Assembly (NCBI RefSeq): GCF_900110255.1
Contig: NZ_FODD01000029.1
Coordinates: 45,456-109,455, forward strand
Reading direction: 5' to 3'
Source: Actinacidiphila rubida
Lineage (GTDB): Bacteria; Actinomycetota; Actinomycetes; Streptomycetales; Streptomycetaceae
DNA: 64,000 nt
Shown here: piece by piece, positions 1 to 7,529 of the stretch
Position numbering within the stretch: the first letter of the stretch is position 1
How the letters are laid out: the number at the start of each line of letters is the position of its first letter
Position numbers and translations under genes: made by a program
The notes under the pieces: model-generated
The model's database searches: none
The model's input: the letters and a program-made list of their open reading frames with translations, nothing else
Told to the model about the DNA's origin: nothing

Positions 1-525
1 GGCCCGCGGGGCGAACGCGGCGAGCCAGCTCAGCGACTGCGGGTCGGCCCAGTGGGCGTCGTCCAGCACCAGGACGGCCGGGGCGAGGTGCACGGCGAGG
101 TGGGTCAGCACCCAGTCCAGGCCGTCCCGCAGGCCCTGCGGGTCGGGAGGCGGGCCCTCGGCGGTGCACAGTCCGAGAGCGGGTCCGACGATGCCGTACC
201 AACTGCCCAGCGTCTCGCGCACTTCGGCGTCGGTGCCGCCGGCCAGGCGCGGTTGCAGGAGCTGTCGGGCGACGTGGAAGGCGACCTGCTGCTCCTGCTC
301 GCCGCCGCGGGCGGAGAGCACCGTGCAGCGGCGGGCGGCGGCCCGGGCGCGGACCTCCTTGAGGAGCGTGGTCTTGCCCAGTCCGGCGGGTCCGGCGATG
401 GCCAGCAGTCCGCCGTGGGAGGGACCGCCGGCACCGGTGAGGGCGGCGAGCGCGTCGTCGACGGCGGCGAGTTCCGCCTCGCGCTCCAGCAGCGCCCGCC
501 GGTCGCGCGAGTCGCTCTCCGTCAT
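1..525 (-). CDS. LAL-type LuxR-family regulator, N-terminal ATPase part (cut by window edge)
   Basis: Only the first 175 residues are in the window; the C-terminus lies upstream of base 1. The N-terminus reads as a STAND/AAA-type ATPase domain as found in large ATP-binding LuxR (LAL/MalT-like) activators: a P-loop GPAGLGKTT at about residues 44-52 and a Walker B segment VLVLDDAHWAD at about 153-163. The ATG is preceded by a purine-rich AGGGGGTGGAG. In the family, the missing part would hold TPR-like repeats and a C-terminal LuxR helix-turn-helix. I cannot see these, so the regulator call rests on the N-terminal ATPase only. Another STAND ATPase (adenylate cyclase-like or AfsR-like) is possible. 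Confidence 0.75.
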   Translation of the reverse strand, partial: MTESDSRDRRALLEREAELAAVDDALAALTGAGGPSHGGLLAIAGPAGLGKTTLLKEVRARAAARRCTVLSARGGEQEQQVAFHVARQLLQPRLAGGTDAEVRETLGSWYGIVGPALGLCTAEGPPPDPQGLRDGLDWVLTHLAVHLAPAVLVLDDAHWADPQSLSWLAAFAPRA

Positions 526-811
526 GCTCCACCCCCTGCCGGCGGCCGGCGCGTGCGCCCCGCGCACGCCGTACCGCACGGACATCTGTCCGGTGGCCTC
601 ACAGCGTACGCCGTCGGGTGCGGCGTGTAAGGGTGAACAGCCGGGCCGGTTCGCCCCCTGGCAGCAAGGCGAGCCGCCCGGCTCGGTCCCCGAGCCTCCC
701 ACCGTGCACACGTCTCCCACCACCGCGCCCCCACCCCCTTCCCCCCATGCGCCCCTCGTGCGCCCCCGGGAAGGGGCGGGGAGGGCCAACCGCCTGTGAC
801 GAGGGGCCGGT

Positions 812-1426
812 TCAGTCACCGGAGGGGGCACGGTGCCGCGCGTGGTGCCGGGCCACGCGCGCCCGGTTGCCGCACGAGGGCTTGCACCACTCCTGCCGCG
901 GGTGGTCCTGCACGAAGTAGCGCACGCACCGCGGCGCCGGGCAGGCGCGGAGGCGGTCGCGATCGGGGCCGGACAGGAAACCCATGGCCGCCTGAGCGAG
1001 GGCCGCGGCCAGCCGTTCCCCCGGGTCCGGGGTGCCGACGACCGCGAACCCGGCCACGGCCGGGCCTTCGGACGGCCAGTCGAGCCGCGGCACCAACGGC
1101 ACCCGCCCTGCCGCCTCGTTGAGTCGGCGCAACGCCGACTCCGCGTCCGGCAGCCGCCCCGCGTCGGCCGGACTGGGCGGCCCCGGCAGCACCGCGCGGG
1201 CGAACAGCGCGCGGACCGCGGTCCGCACGCCGACGACGGCGGCGAGCGCGGCCGCGTCCGCCTGGTACCCGTCGTCCGTCCCGCCCCCTTCGGGCACGAG
1301 ACCGGCCGCGTGCTCGCGCACCCACCGGGTGAGCCCGGCGGGCTCCGCCAGGTCGTCGGCGACGCCGCCGTGCCCGTCGTGCCGGATGGTGACCGCGAGG
1401 GCCAGTGCGAGATGATCAGCGTGCAT
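812..1426 (-). CDS. CGNR zinc-finger (ABATE-domain) putative transcriptional regulator
   Basis: This 204-residue protein has the two-part layout of the ABATE/CGNR family. A variable N-terminal stress-sensor-like region fills about residues 1-150. The C-terminus carries the CGNR zinc finger: CVRYFVQDHPRQEWCKPSCGNR, with the cysteines and the downstream RARVARHHARHR basic tail intact. Family members are thought to bind DNA or act as stress-responsive regulators. The gene is divergent from a PNPOx-fold gene, with 49 bp between starts and an inverted repeat TAATGGT-N13-ACCATTA in the gap, which suggests autoregulation and control of that neighbour. The ATG lies only a few bases from that repeat, so its mRNA may be leaderless or nearly so. 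Confidence 0.85.
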   Translation of the reverse strand: MHADHLALALAVTIRHDGHGGVADDLAEPAGLTRWVREHAAGLVPEGGGTDDGYQADAAALAAVVGVRTAVRALFARAVLPGPPSPADAGRLPDAESALRRLNEAAGRVPLVPRLDWPSEGPAVAGFAVVGTPDPGERLAAALAQAAMGFLSGPDRDRLRACPAPRCVRYFVQDHPRQEWCKPSCGNRARVARHHARHRAPSGD

Positions 1427-1430
1427 GGGC

Positions 1431-1457
1431 TAATGGTATCGTCGCCGCACACCATTA
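1431..1457. promoter_or_regulatory. Inverted repeat between divergent CGNR and PNPOx genes
   Basis: TAATGGT (1431-1437) and ACCATTA (1451-1457) are perfect 7-bp inverted arms separated by 13 bp, lying in the 49-bp divergent gap. The position suits an operator covering both promoters; binding by the CGNR protein is an inference. Confidence 0.45.
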
Positions 1458-1475
1458 ACACTGAGGGGGGTACAC

Positions 1476-2129
1476 GTGTCCGACCTCCGCGAACTCCTGC
1501 GCGGCATCGAGGTGTTCCCGGGCGAGCTGCCGGTGTTCGACCTCACCGGTCTCCCGGCCGACCCGCACGAGCTGTTCACCGACTGGCTGCGGGACGCCGT
1601 ACGGCAGGGGGTGCGCGAGCCGCACGCGATGACCCTGTCCACCGTGGGGTCCGACGGCCTCCCGTCCGCCCGGGTGCTGATCCTGAAGAACCTCTCGCCC
1701 GACGGCTGGCAGTTCGCGTCCAGCTCGGCAAGCCGCAAGGGGCGCGACCTGGCGGCCCGCCCGGCCGCCGCCCTCACCTTCTACTGGCCGCAACTCGGCC
1801 GCCAGGTGCGCGTCACCGGGGACGTCGCACCCGCGGCCGCCGCGGACTCCGCGGCCGACTTCCTGGCCCGCTCCCCCGGCGCGCGCGCCGAGGCACTCCT
1901 GGACCGGCAGAGCCGGCCCCTGTCCGGCCTCGCCGAGCGGGACGCCGCCGTCGCCGCGTCCGCCGCCCGGATGGCCGGCGAACCGGGCGCCGTCGCCCCG
2001 CACTGGACGCTGTACACGCTGCGCGCGCACGGCGTCGAGTTCTGGCAGGGCGACCGCGAACGCCGCCACACCCGCGTCGAGTTCACCCGCGGCCAGGCCG
2101 GCTGGGACCGGGGGCTGCTGTGGCCGTGA
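1476..2129 (+). CDS. Pyridoxamine 5'-phosphate oxidase-fold flavoprotein (PdxH-like)
   Basis: The 217-residue length and layout match PdxH/PNPOx-type FMN proteins: the N-terminal half has PSARVLILKNL and ASSSASRKGRDLAARP (phosphate/FMN-contacting strands in the family), and the C-terminal part ends with EFWQGDRERRHTRVEF, close to the family's substrate-binding WxG...R.H.R motif. It may oxidise pyridoxamine/pyridoxine phosphate, or be a related flavin oxidoreductase; true PdxH is longer at the C-terminal end. GTG start with GAGGGGGG about 6 bp upstream. Its TGA overlaps the next gene's GTG (GTGA), so the two are translationally coupled. Confidence 0.8.
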   Translation: MSDLRELLRGIEVFPGELPVFDLTGLPADPHELFTDWLRDAVRQGVREPHAMTLSTVGSDGLPSARVLILKNLSPDGWQFASSSASRKGRDLAARPAAALTFYWPQLGRQVRVTGDVAPAAAADSAADFLARSPGARAEALLDRQSRPLSGLAERDAAVAASAARMAGEPGAVAPHWTLYTLRAHGVEFWQGDRERRHTRVEFTRGQAGWDRGLLWP

Positions 2130-2821
2130 CCTCCACCGATCCCACGGTGCTGCAACACGCCCTCGCCGCGGGGCGGGACCGGCTGCGCGCGCTGCTGCCC
2201 GGGCTCACCGAGGAGGCCGTGCGGGGCCCGAGCCCGCTGCCGGGCTGGACGCGCGGCCATGTCCTCAGCCACATCGAGGGGGTGGGCCTGGCCCTGGCAC
2301 GGCAGGCCCGGTACGCCCGCCGCGGCCGGCTCATCGACGTGTACGACGGCGGGCGGCCGGCCCGCGACGCCGCGATCGAGGCCGGACACCGGCGCAGCGC
2401 GCCGCAGTTCGCGACGGCGCTGGCGGACGCACTGGACGAGGTCGAGGCGTCCTGGGCGGAGGTCGGCCCCGACGACTGGGGGCGGCCCGTGCGCTACCGG
2501 GACGGCGTCCTGCTCGACGCCGGCCTCGCCTGGTGGCGGGAACTGGAGATCCACAGCGTGGACCTGGACCTGGGCCGCACGTTCGGGGACTGGTCGCCGG
2601 AGTTCTGCGCCCACGCCGCGGAGTTCCTCGCGGCCCGGGTCCCCGACGGGGTGCGGCTGACGCTGACGCCCACCGACGGCGGCCAGGACTTCGCGCACGG
2701 CAGCGGCACGCCCGTGGAGGTGAGCGGCGGGCTGCCCGATCTGGTGGCGTGGCTCGCGGGGCGGCTCCCGTCGCCGCCGCTGACCGGCGACCCGCTCCCC
2801 CGGCTCGGCCCCTGGCCGTAA
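2126..2821 (+). CDS. Maleylpyruvate isomerase-family mycothiol-dependent protein
   Basis: A 231-residue DinB/MDMPI-fold protein. The N-terminal domain has GWTRGHVLSHIEG with His49 and the later WWRELEIH with Glu139 and His143, which are the three metal ligands of mycothiol-dependent maleylpyruvate isomerase. The C-terminal part matches the MDMPI C-terminal extension. It probably catalyses a mycothiol-dependent isomerisation or thiol transfer in the cytosol; the substrate is unknown. The chosen GTG overlaps the upstream stop in a GTGA; another in-frame GTG lies two codons earlier. Its coupling to the PNPOx-like gene suggests one redox or detoxification unit, possibly under the CGNR regulator. 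Confidence 0.85.
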   Translation: MTSTDPTVLQHALAAGRDRLRALLPGLTEEAVRGPSPLPGWTRGHVLSHIEGVGLALARQARYARRGRLIDVYDGGRPARDAAIEAGHRRSAPQFATALADALDEVEASWAEVGPDDWGRPVRYRDGVLLDAGLAWWRELEIHSVDLDLGRTFGDWSPEFCAHAAEFLAARVPDGVRLTLTPTDGGQDFAHGSGTPVEVSGGLPDLVAWLAGRLPSPPLTGDPLPRLGPWP

Positions 2822-2893
2822 CCGGCCCTCCGAAGACGGGAGTTCACCGGCCCCGGAAGACTCACGGGCGGGTGCCCGCGGCGCGCGAGCGCG

Positions 2894-2951
2894 AAAAAAC
2901 GACCGCGGTCGCGGCGGTGGCACGGCCGGTGCCACCGCCGCGACCGCGGTC
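2894..2951 (-). terminator. Intrinsic terminator of the DUF397 gene
   Basis: A perfect 23-bp stem (2901-2923 with 2929-2951) with a 5-nt loop is followed, on the minus strand, by a run of six T (A-run at 2894-2899 on plus). It starts a few bases after the DUF397 stop and is the only hairpin I noted here with a classical T-tract. Confidence 0.85.
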
Positions 2952-2956
2952 CTCGG

Positions 2957-3196
2957 TCAGGTGAGGTCGAACTCGCCGTCGCGCGCGCCCAGGACGAAGG
3001 CGCGCCACTCGGCGGGCGTGAAGATGAGAGCCGGACCGTCGGGGCTGCGGCCGTCGCGCATGGCGATGTACCCCTCGACGAAGGCGATCTGGACGTCACC
3101 CGAACCCTGGCTGCTGGACAGCCAGTCCGCGCCCGTCAGATCGACCTGCGGCTTCTTCCCGTTGGCCAACGGCTGTCCGATCGTGCTTTCGGCCAC
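2957..3196 (-). CDS. DUF397 domain protein, orphan
   Basis: A 79-residue DUF397 protein: it contains DWLSSSQGSGDVQIAF-type core, then a MRDGRSPDGPALIFTPAEWRAFV segment typical of the family (the MRDSK..GP.L.F....W..F consensus). DUF397 proteins usually sit beside an XRE-type (BldB-associated, AbaA-like) regulator and take part in developmental or antibiotic control in actinomycetes. Here no XRE gene is adjacent, so it is an orphan. It is transcribed alone and ends in a strong hairpin terminator. Confidence 0.9.
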   Translation of the reverse strand: MAESTIGQPLANGKKPQVDLTGADWLSSSQGSGDVQIAFVEGYIAMRDGRSPDGPALIFTPAEWRAFVLGARDGEFDLT

Positions 3197-3332
3197 GTCC
3201 GTTCTCCTCCCACGTCGACATCCTCACCCAGCCTATCCGCCGGGGACGCCGGGGACGCAACATGCGCGAAGCCGCCCGCCACACCGCTCTTTGGGGTAGG
3301 GACGACCGGCGTCGGGCTGACGGTCTCGTTTC

Positions 3333-3352
3333 TGTACCTACTAGTATGTACA
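3333..3352. promoter_or_regulatory. Palindromic TetR operator candidate
   Basis: A 20-bp inverted repeat, tgtacctactagtatgtaca, with only one mismatched pair, ends 8 bp before the TetR ATG. The core TACTAGTA is perfect and AT-rich against a GC-rich background. The position implies autoregulation, and possibly control of the downstream DUF4865/PTE genes. Confidence 0.65.
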
Positions 3353-3360
3353 CTCCCGGC

Positions 3361-3924
3361 ATGGACACCGTGGAACGCCTGATCGCCAGCACGCAGGAGC
3401 TCCTGTGGGAGCGCGGCTACGTCGGCACCAGCCCGAAGGCCATCCAGGAACGGGCGGGCGCGGGCCAGGGCAGCATGTACCACCACTTCCGCGGCAAGCC
3501 GGACCTCGCGGTCACCGCGATGCGGCGCAGCGCGGCGGAACTGCGGGCCCAGGCCGACGCGGTGCTGGGCGAGGGCGACTCGGCCGTGGCCCGGCTGGGC
3601 GGCTACCTGGAGCGCGAGCGCGACCCGCTGCGCGGCTGCCGGGTCGGCCGGATGGCCATGGACCCGGAGGTGATCGGCAGCGAGGAACTGCGCCGGCCCG
3701 TCGACGAGACCTTCACGTGGCTGCGCGACCGTCTCGCCGGCATCGTCGCCGAGGGTGTCGCGACCGGTGAACTGTCCGCGGAGCTCGACCCGTCCGACAC
3801 CGCCGCCGCGGTCGCCGCGGTCGTCCAGGGCGGTTACGTCCTCGCACGGGCCGCCGGCTCGCGCGAGCCGTTCGACCGCGCGGTGCGCGGCGCGGCCGCA
3901 CTGCTGGCCGCCGCCCGGGCCTGA
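3361..3924 (+). CDS. TetR/AcrR-family transcriptional regulator
   Basis: A 187-residue protein with an N-terminal TetR helix-turn-helix (RLIASTQELLWERGYVGTSPKAIQERAGAGQGSMYHHFRGK, about residues 5-45, with the diagnostic G.MYHHF.GK) followed by an all-helical ligand/dimer domain. The ATG at 3361 is chosen because the 20-bp palindrome ends just upstream and the next in-frame start would include it in coding sequence. Its ligand is unknown. It precedes, in the same direction, a DUF4865 gene, a small ORF and a phosphotriesterase; the 112-bp gap before DUF4865 leaves open whether that gene has its own promoter. Confidence 0.9.
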   Translation: MDTVERLIASTQELLWERGYVGTSPKAIQERAGAGQGSMYHHFRGKPDLAVTAMRRSAAELRAQADAVLGEGDSAVARLGGYLERERDPLRGCRVGRMAMDPEVIGSEELRRPVDETFTWLRDRLAGIVAEGVATGELSAELDPSDTAAAVAAVVQGGYVLARAAGSREPFDRAVRGAAALLAAARA

Positions 3925-4036
3925 ACCGTCCGCTCCCGTAGCGCGCCGCGCCGCCGGGAACGCACGCCGAACGACCCAGCGCTGCCCGGCCGTTGGGCCG
4001 CGGCGGCACCGAACGACGCCCTGAGGGAGTCCGCTC

Positions 4037-4624
4037 GTGCACGCCATGAACTACCGCATCACCCTGCCCGCCGACTACGACATGGGGATCGTCCACCGGC
4101 GCGTGGCCGCCAAGGGTCATCTCCTGGACGGCTTCCCGGGGCTCGGCCTGAAGGCGTACCTCGTGCGCGAGCGCGGCACGGACGGCTCGCCGGTCAACGA
4201 GTACGCCCCTTTCTATCTGTGGAACACCCCCGAGGGCATGAACAGCTTCCTGTGGGGCCCGGGATTCCAGGGCCTCGTCGCGGACTTCGGCCGTCCCACG
4301 GTCGAGCACTGGGCCGGGCTCGCCTTCGAGCGCGGCGCGGCGGTCGGCGCCGTGCCCCTCTCCGCGTCCCGGCGGGTCCACCGCCTGGACCCCGCGGCCG
4401 ATCCGGCGCCGGTGCTCGCCGACGAGGTGAGGGCCCTCGCCGAACAGGCCGCCGCTCCGGGCGTGCACAGCGCCGCGCTGGCCGTCGACCCGCGGCACTG
4501 GGAGGTGGTGCGGTTCACGCTGTGGCAGGACACGGCGCCACCGGAACCGGGCACCGACCGCTACCGGGTGCTGCACCTGTCCCGTCCCGGACTGGACGCC
4601 CTGCCAGCGGGACGGCAGTGGTGA
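4037..4624 (+). CDS. DUF4865 family protein (putative mono-oxygenase/YdhR-like fold)
   Basis: This 195-residue protein matches DUF4865: N-terminal MNYRITLPADYDMGIVHRRV, then GHLLDGFPGLGLKAYLVRER and the YAPFYLWNTPEGMNSFLWG segment typical of the family. Members resemble dimeric alpha-beta barrel mono-oxygenases of the YdhR type, but a reaction is not established. GTG start at 4037 has AGGGAG at proper spacing; an ATG three codons later lacks it. The stop overlaps the GTG of the next small ORF (GTGA at 4621). The family often lies next to TetR regulators, which fits the upstream gene. Confidence 0.85.
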   Translation: MHAMNYRITLPADYDMGIVHRRVAAKGHLLDGFPGLGLKAYLVRERGTDGSPVNEYAPFYLWNTPEGMNSFLWGPGFQGLVADFGRPTVEHWAGLAFERGAAVGAVPLSASRRVHRLDPAADPAPVLADEVRALAEQAAAPGVHSAALAVDPRHWEVVRFTLWQDTAPPEPGTDRYRVLHLSRPGLDALPAGRQW

Positions 4625-4980
4625 CGGAGCGGAGGGCGGCGAGAGGGCCGTCGGACGGGGACGAGCGGACAGCGGCGGAAGGACGGACGGGCATGAACGC
4701 GGGGGCAGCGGTGGACTGGCCGCACACGGCGCACGGGCAGGCGGGCGCGGACGGTCCGCCGCCGGTGGACGGAGCGGCGATGGACACGGCGGCGATGGAC
4801 ACGGCGCCGTCGGACCGCGCGGCGGGGTACCGGTTGGTGATGGTGCACCTGGACCCCTACACCGGTGCGCCCAGGGCACTCGCCGGGCTGCGGGTGGCCT
4901 CGGCGGTCTTCGAGGACGCGGGCGTCGACCCGCGGCAGGACACGGCGCTGCACGGCTCCTCCGCCGAGGTGACCGGATGA
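4621..4980 (+). CDS. Small hypothetical protein between DUF4865 and phosphotriesterase
   Basis: A 119-residue frame bounded by a GTGA overlap with DUF4865 upstream and an ATGA overlap with the phosphotriesterase downstream, which is strong positional support for translation. An ATG at 4693 could give a shorter product of 95 residues. The N-terminal half is low-complexity (a repeated MDTA); the C-terminal half (YRLVMVHLDPYTGAPRALAG, then a short helix-like ASAVFEDAGVDP) looks folded. I do not recognise the family. It may be a small partner of either neighbour, or a decayed remnant kept for coupling. Confidence 0.5.
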   Translation: MTERRAARGPSDGDERTAAEGRTGMNAGAAVDWPHTAHGQAGADGPPPVDGAAMDTAAMDTAPSDRAAGYRLVMVHLDPYTGAPRALAGLRVASAVFEDAGVDPRQDTALHGSSAEVTG

Positions 4981-5924
4981 CCGCCGTCCGCACGGTCCTG
5001 GGCGACATCGACCCCGGCGCGCTGGGCGTGTGCGACGCGCACGACCATCTGTTCATCGCCGTGCCCGCGCTGGCCGGCCAGGAACTGGACGATCCGGCGG
5101 CCGCACGCGACGAACTCGCCGCGTTCGGGGAGCTGGGCGGCGCCGCACTCGTCCAGTGGACGCCGTTCGGTCTGGGCCGGATGGCCGCCGAACTGCCCGC
5201 GGTGTCCCGCGCGTCCGGGGTCCACGTCGTCGCCGCCACCGGACTGCACCAGGCCGTGCACTACGACCCGGCGCTGAGGGCCCGGCTGGACGCGCTCGGC
5301 GAGCACGGGCTGGCGGCGCTCTTCGTCTCCGAGCTGACCGAGGGGCTGATCGACGGTGACGACCCGGCGGGCCCCCGCGGCCGGGCCAGGGCCGGGATGA
5401 TCAAGGTCGCCGGCATGTTCCACGGCCTGGACACCCGCACCCGCCGCGTGATGGCGGCGGCGGCCGAGGCCCACCACGCGACCGGCGCGCCGATCGGCAT
5501 CCACCACGAAACGGGCACCGCAGCGATGGACGTCCTCACGCTGCTGCACGAGGAGTTGGGGGTGCCCGCGGCGAGCATCCTGCTCGGCCACCTCAACCGC
5601 TTCCCCGATCCGGGCCTGCACCGCGAACTCGCCGCCTCCGGCGCCTTCCTGGCGTTCGACGGTCCGTCGCGGGCCCACCACGCCACCGACTGGCGGCTGC
5701 TGACGTGCCTGGAGGAGCTGGCGGCGGCCGGCCACACCGGCCGGCTGCTTCTCGGCGGGGACACCACGTCGGCGTCCGGCCGGGCGGCCACCGGCGGCGG
5801 TCCCGGACTCCCCTACCTGCTACGGGTGTTGCGGCCGAGGATCACCGCCGCGCTCGGCGCCGAGGCCGCTCGGGCGGTCTTCGTGGACAACCCGGCCCGG
5901 GCGTTCGCCGTCGACTGGCGGTAG
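4977..5924 (+). CDS. Phosphotriesterase-family metal hydrolase
   Basis: A 315-residue TIM-barrel amidohydrolase of the phosphotriesterase/PLL type. Visible ligands are His22 and His24 in AHDHL, the carbamate-lysine position in GMIKVAGM, His in GIHHETG, His in LLGHLNRF and Asp in LGGDTTSA. Likely a lactonase- or phosphodiester-type hydrolase acting on small organic esters in the cytosol; a pesticide-hydrolase role cannot be inferred. The first ligand pair reads HDH rather than the commoner HEH/HVH, and the protein is somewhat shorter than typical PTE (about 330). ATG overlaps the upstream stop. It completes the TetR-DUF4865 cluster. Confidence 0.88.
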   Translation: MTAVRTVLGDIDPGALGVCDAHDHLFIAVPALAGQELDDPAAARDELAAFGELGGAALVQWTPFGLGRMAAELPAVSRASGVHVVAATGLHQAVHYDPALRARLDALGEHGLAALFVSELTEGLIDGDDPAGPRGRARAGMIKVAGMFHGLDTRTRRVMAAAAEAHHATGAPIGIHHETGTAAMDVLTLLHEELGVPAASILLGHLNRFPDPGLHRELAASGAFLAFDGPSRAHHATDWRLLTCLEELAAAGHTGRLLLGGDTTSASGRAATGGGPGLPYLLRVLRPRITAALGAEAARAVFVDNPARAFAVDWR

Positions 5925-5943
5925 CCGCACGGGCCCGGGGGCC

Positions 5944-5972
5944 CGGACCGCCGCCACGGGGGCGGCGGTCCG
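5944..5972 (+). terminator. Hairpin after the phosphotriesterase gene
   Basis: Perfect 12-bp GC stem (5944-5955/5961-5972) with a 5-nt loop, 19 bp after the stop, without a T-tract. Probably ends the TetR/DUF4865/PTE transcript. Confidence 0.55.
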
Positions 5973-6049
5973 GTGTGCCGGGGCCGGATCTGGGGCGGCG
6001 GCGCGGGAATCCGCTCGCCGCCGCCCGCCGGGCCGCCTACGGTGGCCCC

Positions 6050-6625
6050 ATGCCGACACGAGTGATCATGCTGAACGGCGGTTCCAGCTCCGGCAAGAGC
6101 ACGCTCGCCCGCCGCCTGCAGGACCTGCTGCCCGAGGCGTGGCTGACGCTCGGGACCGACACGCTGGTCGACGCCCTGCCGGGGCGCCTGCGTTCGTCCC
6201 ACACCGACGGGGCGGCCGGGGCGGCCGGGGCCGACGGGACCGACGGGATCGGCATCGCCGACAGTGGCGAGGTCGTCACCGGCGAGGAGTTCCGGCGCCT
6301 GGACGAGGCATGGGCGCGGGGGGTGGCCGCGATCGTCCGCGCCGGGGTGCCGGTCGTGGTGGACGAGGTGTTCCTGGGTGGCCCGAGGTCCCAGGCCCGG
6401 TGGCGTGCCGCGCTCGCCGGGACGGACGTGCTGTGGGTCGGCGTGCGCTGCGATCCGGAGGTGGCCGCGGCCCGGGAGGCGGCACGCGGCGACCGCGTCG
6501 GTGGCATGGCGCGGCTCCAGGCCGAACTGGTCCACCGCGGGGTGGAGTACGACCTGGAGGTCGACAGCGGGAAGGGCACGCCCGAGGACTGCGCGGCGGC
6601 CGTCGCCGGCCGCGTCACCCGCTGA
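6050..6625 (+). CDS. Chloramphenicol phosphotransferase-like P-loop kinase
   Basis: A 191-residue protein with the CPT signature: P-loop NGGSSSGKST at residues 9-18 and the LGTDTL motif placing Asp37, the catalytic base in the Streptomyces venezuelae chloramphenicol 3-O-phosphotransferase. A 20-residue acidic/Gly-Ala insertion (about residues 49-70) with GAAGAAGADGTDG is unlike the classic enzyme. The fold phosphorylates a hydroxyl with ATP; the substrate here is not known and need not be chloramphenicol. Single gene, with a terminator upstream. The ATG at 6050 was chosen because the P-loop starts at residue 10, as in the family. Confidence 0.82.
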   Translation: MPTRVIMLNGGSSSGKSTLARRLQDLLPEAWLTLGTDTLVDALPGRLRSSHTDGAAGAAGADGTDGIGIADSGEVVTGEEFRRLDEAWARGVAAIVRAGVPVVVDEVFLGGPRSQARWRAALAGTDVLWVGVRCDPEVAAAREAARGDRVGGMARLQAELVHRGVEYDLEVDSGKGTPEDCAAAVAGRVTR

Positions 6626-6670
6626 CCCAGGCCCTTCCCCGCGCCTGCCGGCCGTCCTCGGGCGGAGCCG

Positions 6671-7522
6671 TCAGATCGCCTCGTCCGGGAGGGACTTGAA
6701 GAAGAACGTCGTCGGGAGCAACGCGCCGTCCGGGTCCGCGGCATAGCCCGGCACGGTGCCGAACGGCGTCCAGCCCGCGGCCCGGTAGAAATGGTCGGCG
6801 GCGCTGCCCGTCTGCGTGTCCAGGATCAGCAGGCGCACCCCGTCACCCCACGCGGACGCCTCCGCGGTGCGCAGCAGCATGCGGGCGAGGCCCTTGCGGC
6901 GGACGTCCCGGCGGACGAGGAGCTTGGCGATCTCCGCACGGTGGGCGGCGTTCGGCGAGTCGGGGCGGTGCACCTGCACCGCGCCGCAGACCTTCGCGTC
7001 GTGGTCGTACACCGCCCACAGGTCGACGCGGCCCGCCGCCACACCGGCGGCGAGACCCTGCCAGAAGGACACCGCGCGGGCGGGGGCCAGCGGGCCGTGG
7101 AAGCCCACCGAGGCGCCGGACGCCACCGCGTCCACCAGCAGTGCCGCGAAGTCCTCCACCTGGTCGCGCAGTTCACCGGCCGTGACGCGCACCGGCACGA
7201 ACGGCGCCGGGGTCTCGGCGTCCGCGTCCGGCGGGCTCCCGAGGAACTCCCTCACGACGGCGAGGAATTCGGCCGGCCGCTCGTCGTGGACCATGTGCCC
7301 GCCCTCGATGGTGGTCAGGCGCGCGCCGGGGATCGCCGCCGCGATCTCCGCCAGCCGGTCCTGCGGGACGTGGCTGCGCGGGCCGCCGGCCACCATCAGG
7401 GTGGGTGCGGTGATCTCGGCGAGACCCTCCAGGTGCCGGGGCGGCGGGGCGTTGCGCTGCACGGCGACCGCGGGCACCACGCGCCAGTCGTACGGCGTCG
7501 GGCCGTCCGGGGCGCCGGGCAC
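6671..7522 (-). CDS. Downstream reading frame carrying the intact GNAT acetyltransferase domain
   Basis: Without correcting the frameshift, this frame could be translated from a start near 7522 or from an internal GTG around 7190, giving the C-terminal hydrolase half plus a GNAT domain. GNAT hallmarks are present: a V..R..RRKGLARMLL acetyl-CoA loop (AKLLVRRDVRRKGLARMLL) and a C-terminal DHFYRAAGWTPFGTVPGYA. The family acetylates small molecules or proteins using acetyl-CoA; substrate unknown. Translation from the damaged gene is uncertain; if the duplication is a sequencing error, this is the C-terminal domain of one 413-residue protein. Confidence 0.6.
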   Translation of the reverse strand: MPGAPDGPTPYDWRVVPAVAVQRNAPPPRHLEGLAEITAPTLMVAGGPRSHVPQDRLAEIAAAIPGARLTTIEGGHMVHDERPAEFLAVVREFLGSPPDADAETPAPFVPVRVTAGELRDQVEDFAALLVDAVASGASVGFHGPLAPARAVSFWQGLAAGVAAGRVDLWAVYDHDAKVCGAVQVHRPDSPNAAHRAEIAKLLVRRDVRRKGLARMLLRTAEASAWGDGVRLLILDTQTGSAADHFYRAAGWTPFGTVPGYAADPDGALLPTTFFFKSLPDEAI

Positions 7523-7529
7523 CGGGCAC
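7516..7529. repeat. 7-bp tandem duplication causing the frameshift
   Basis: cgggcac occurs twice in a row; 7 is not a multiple of 3, and removing one unit restores a single open hydrolase-GNAT frame. Confidence 0.85.
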
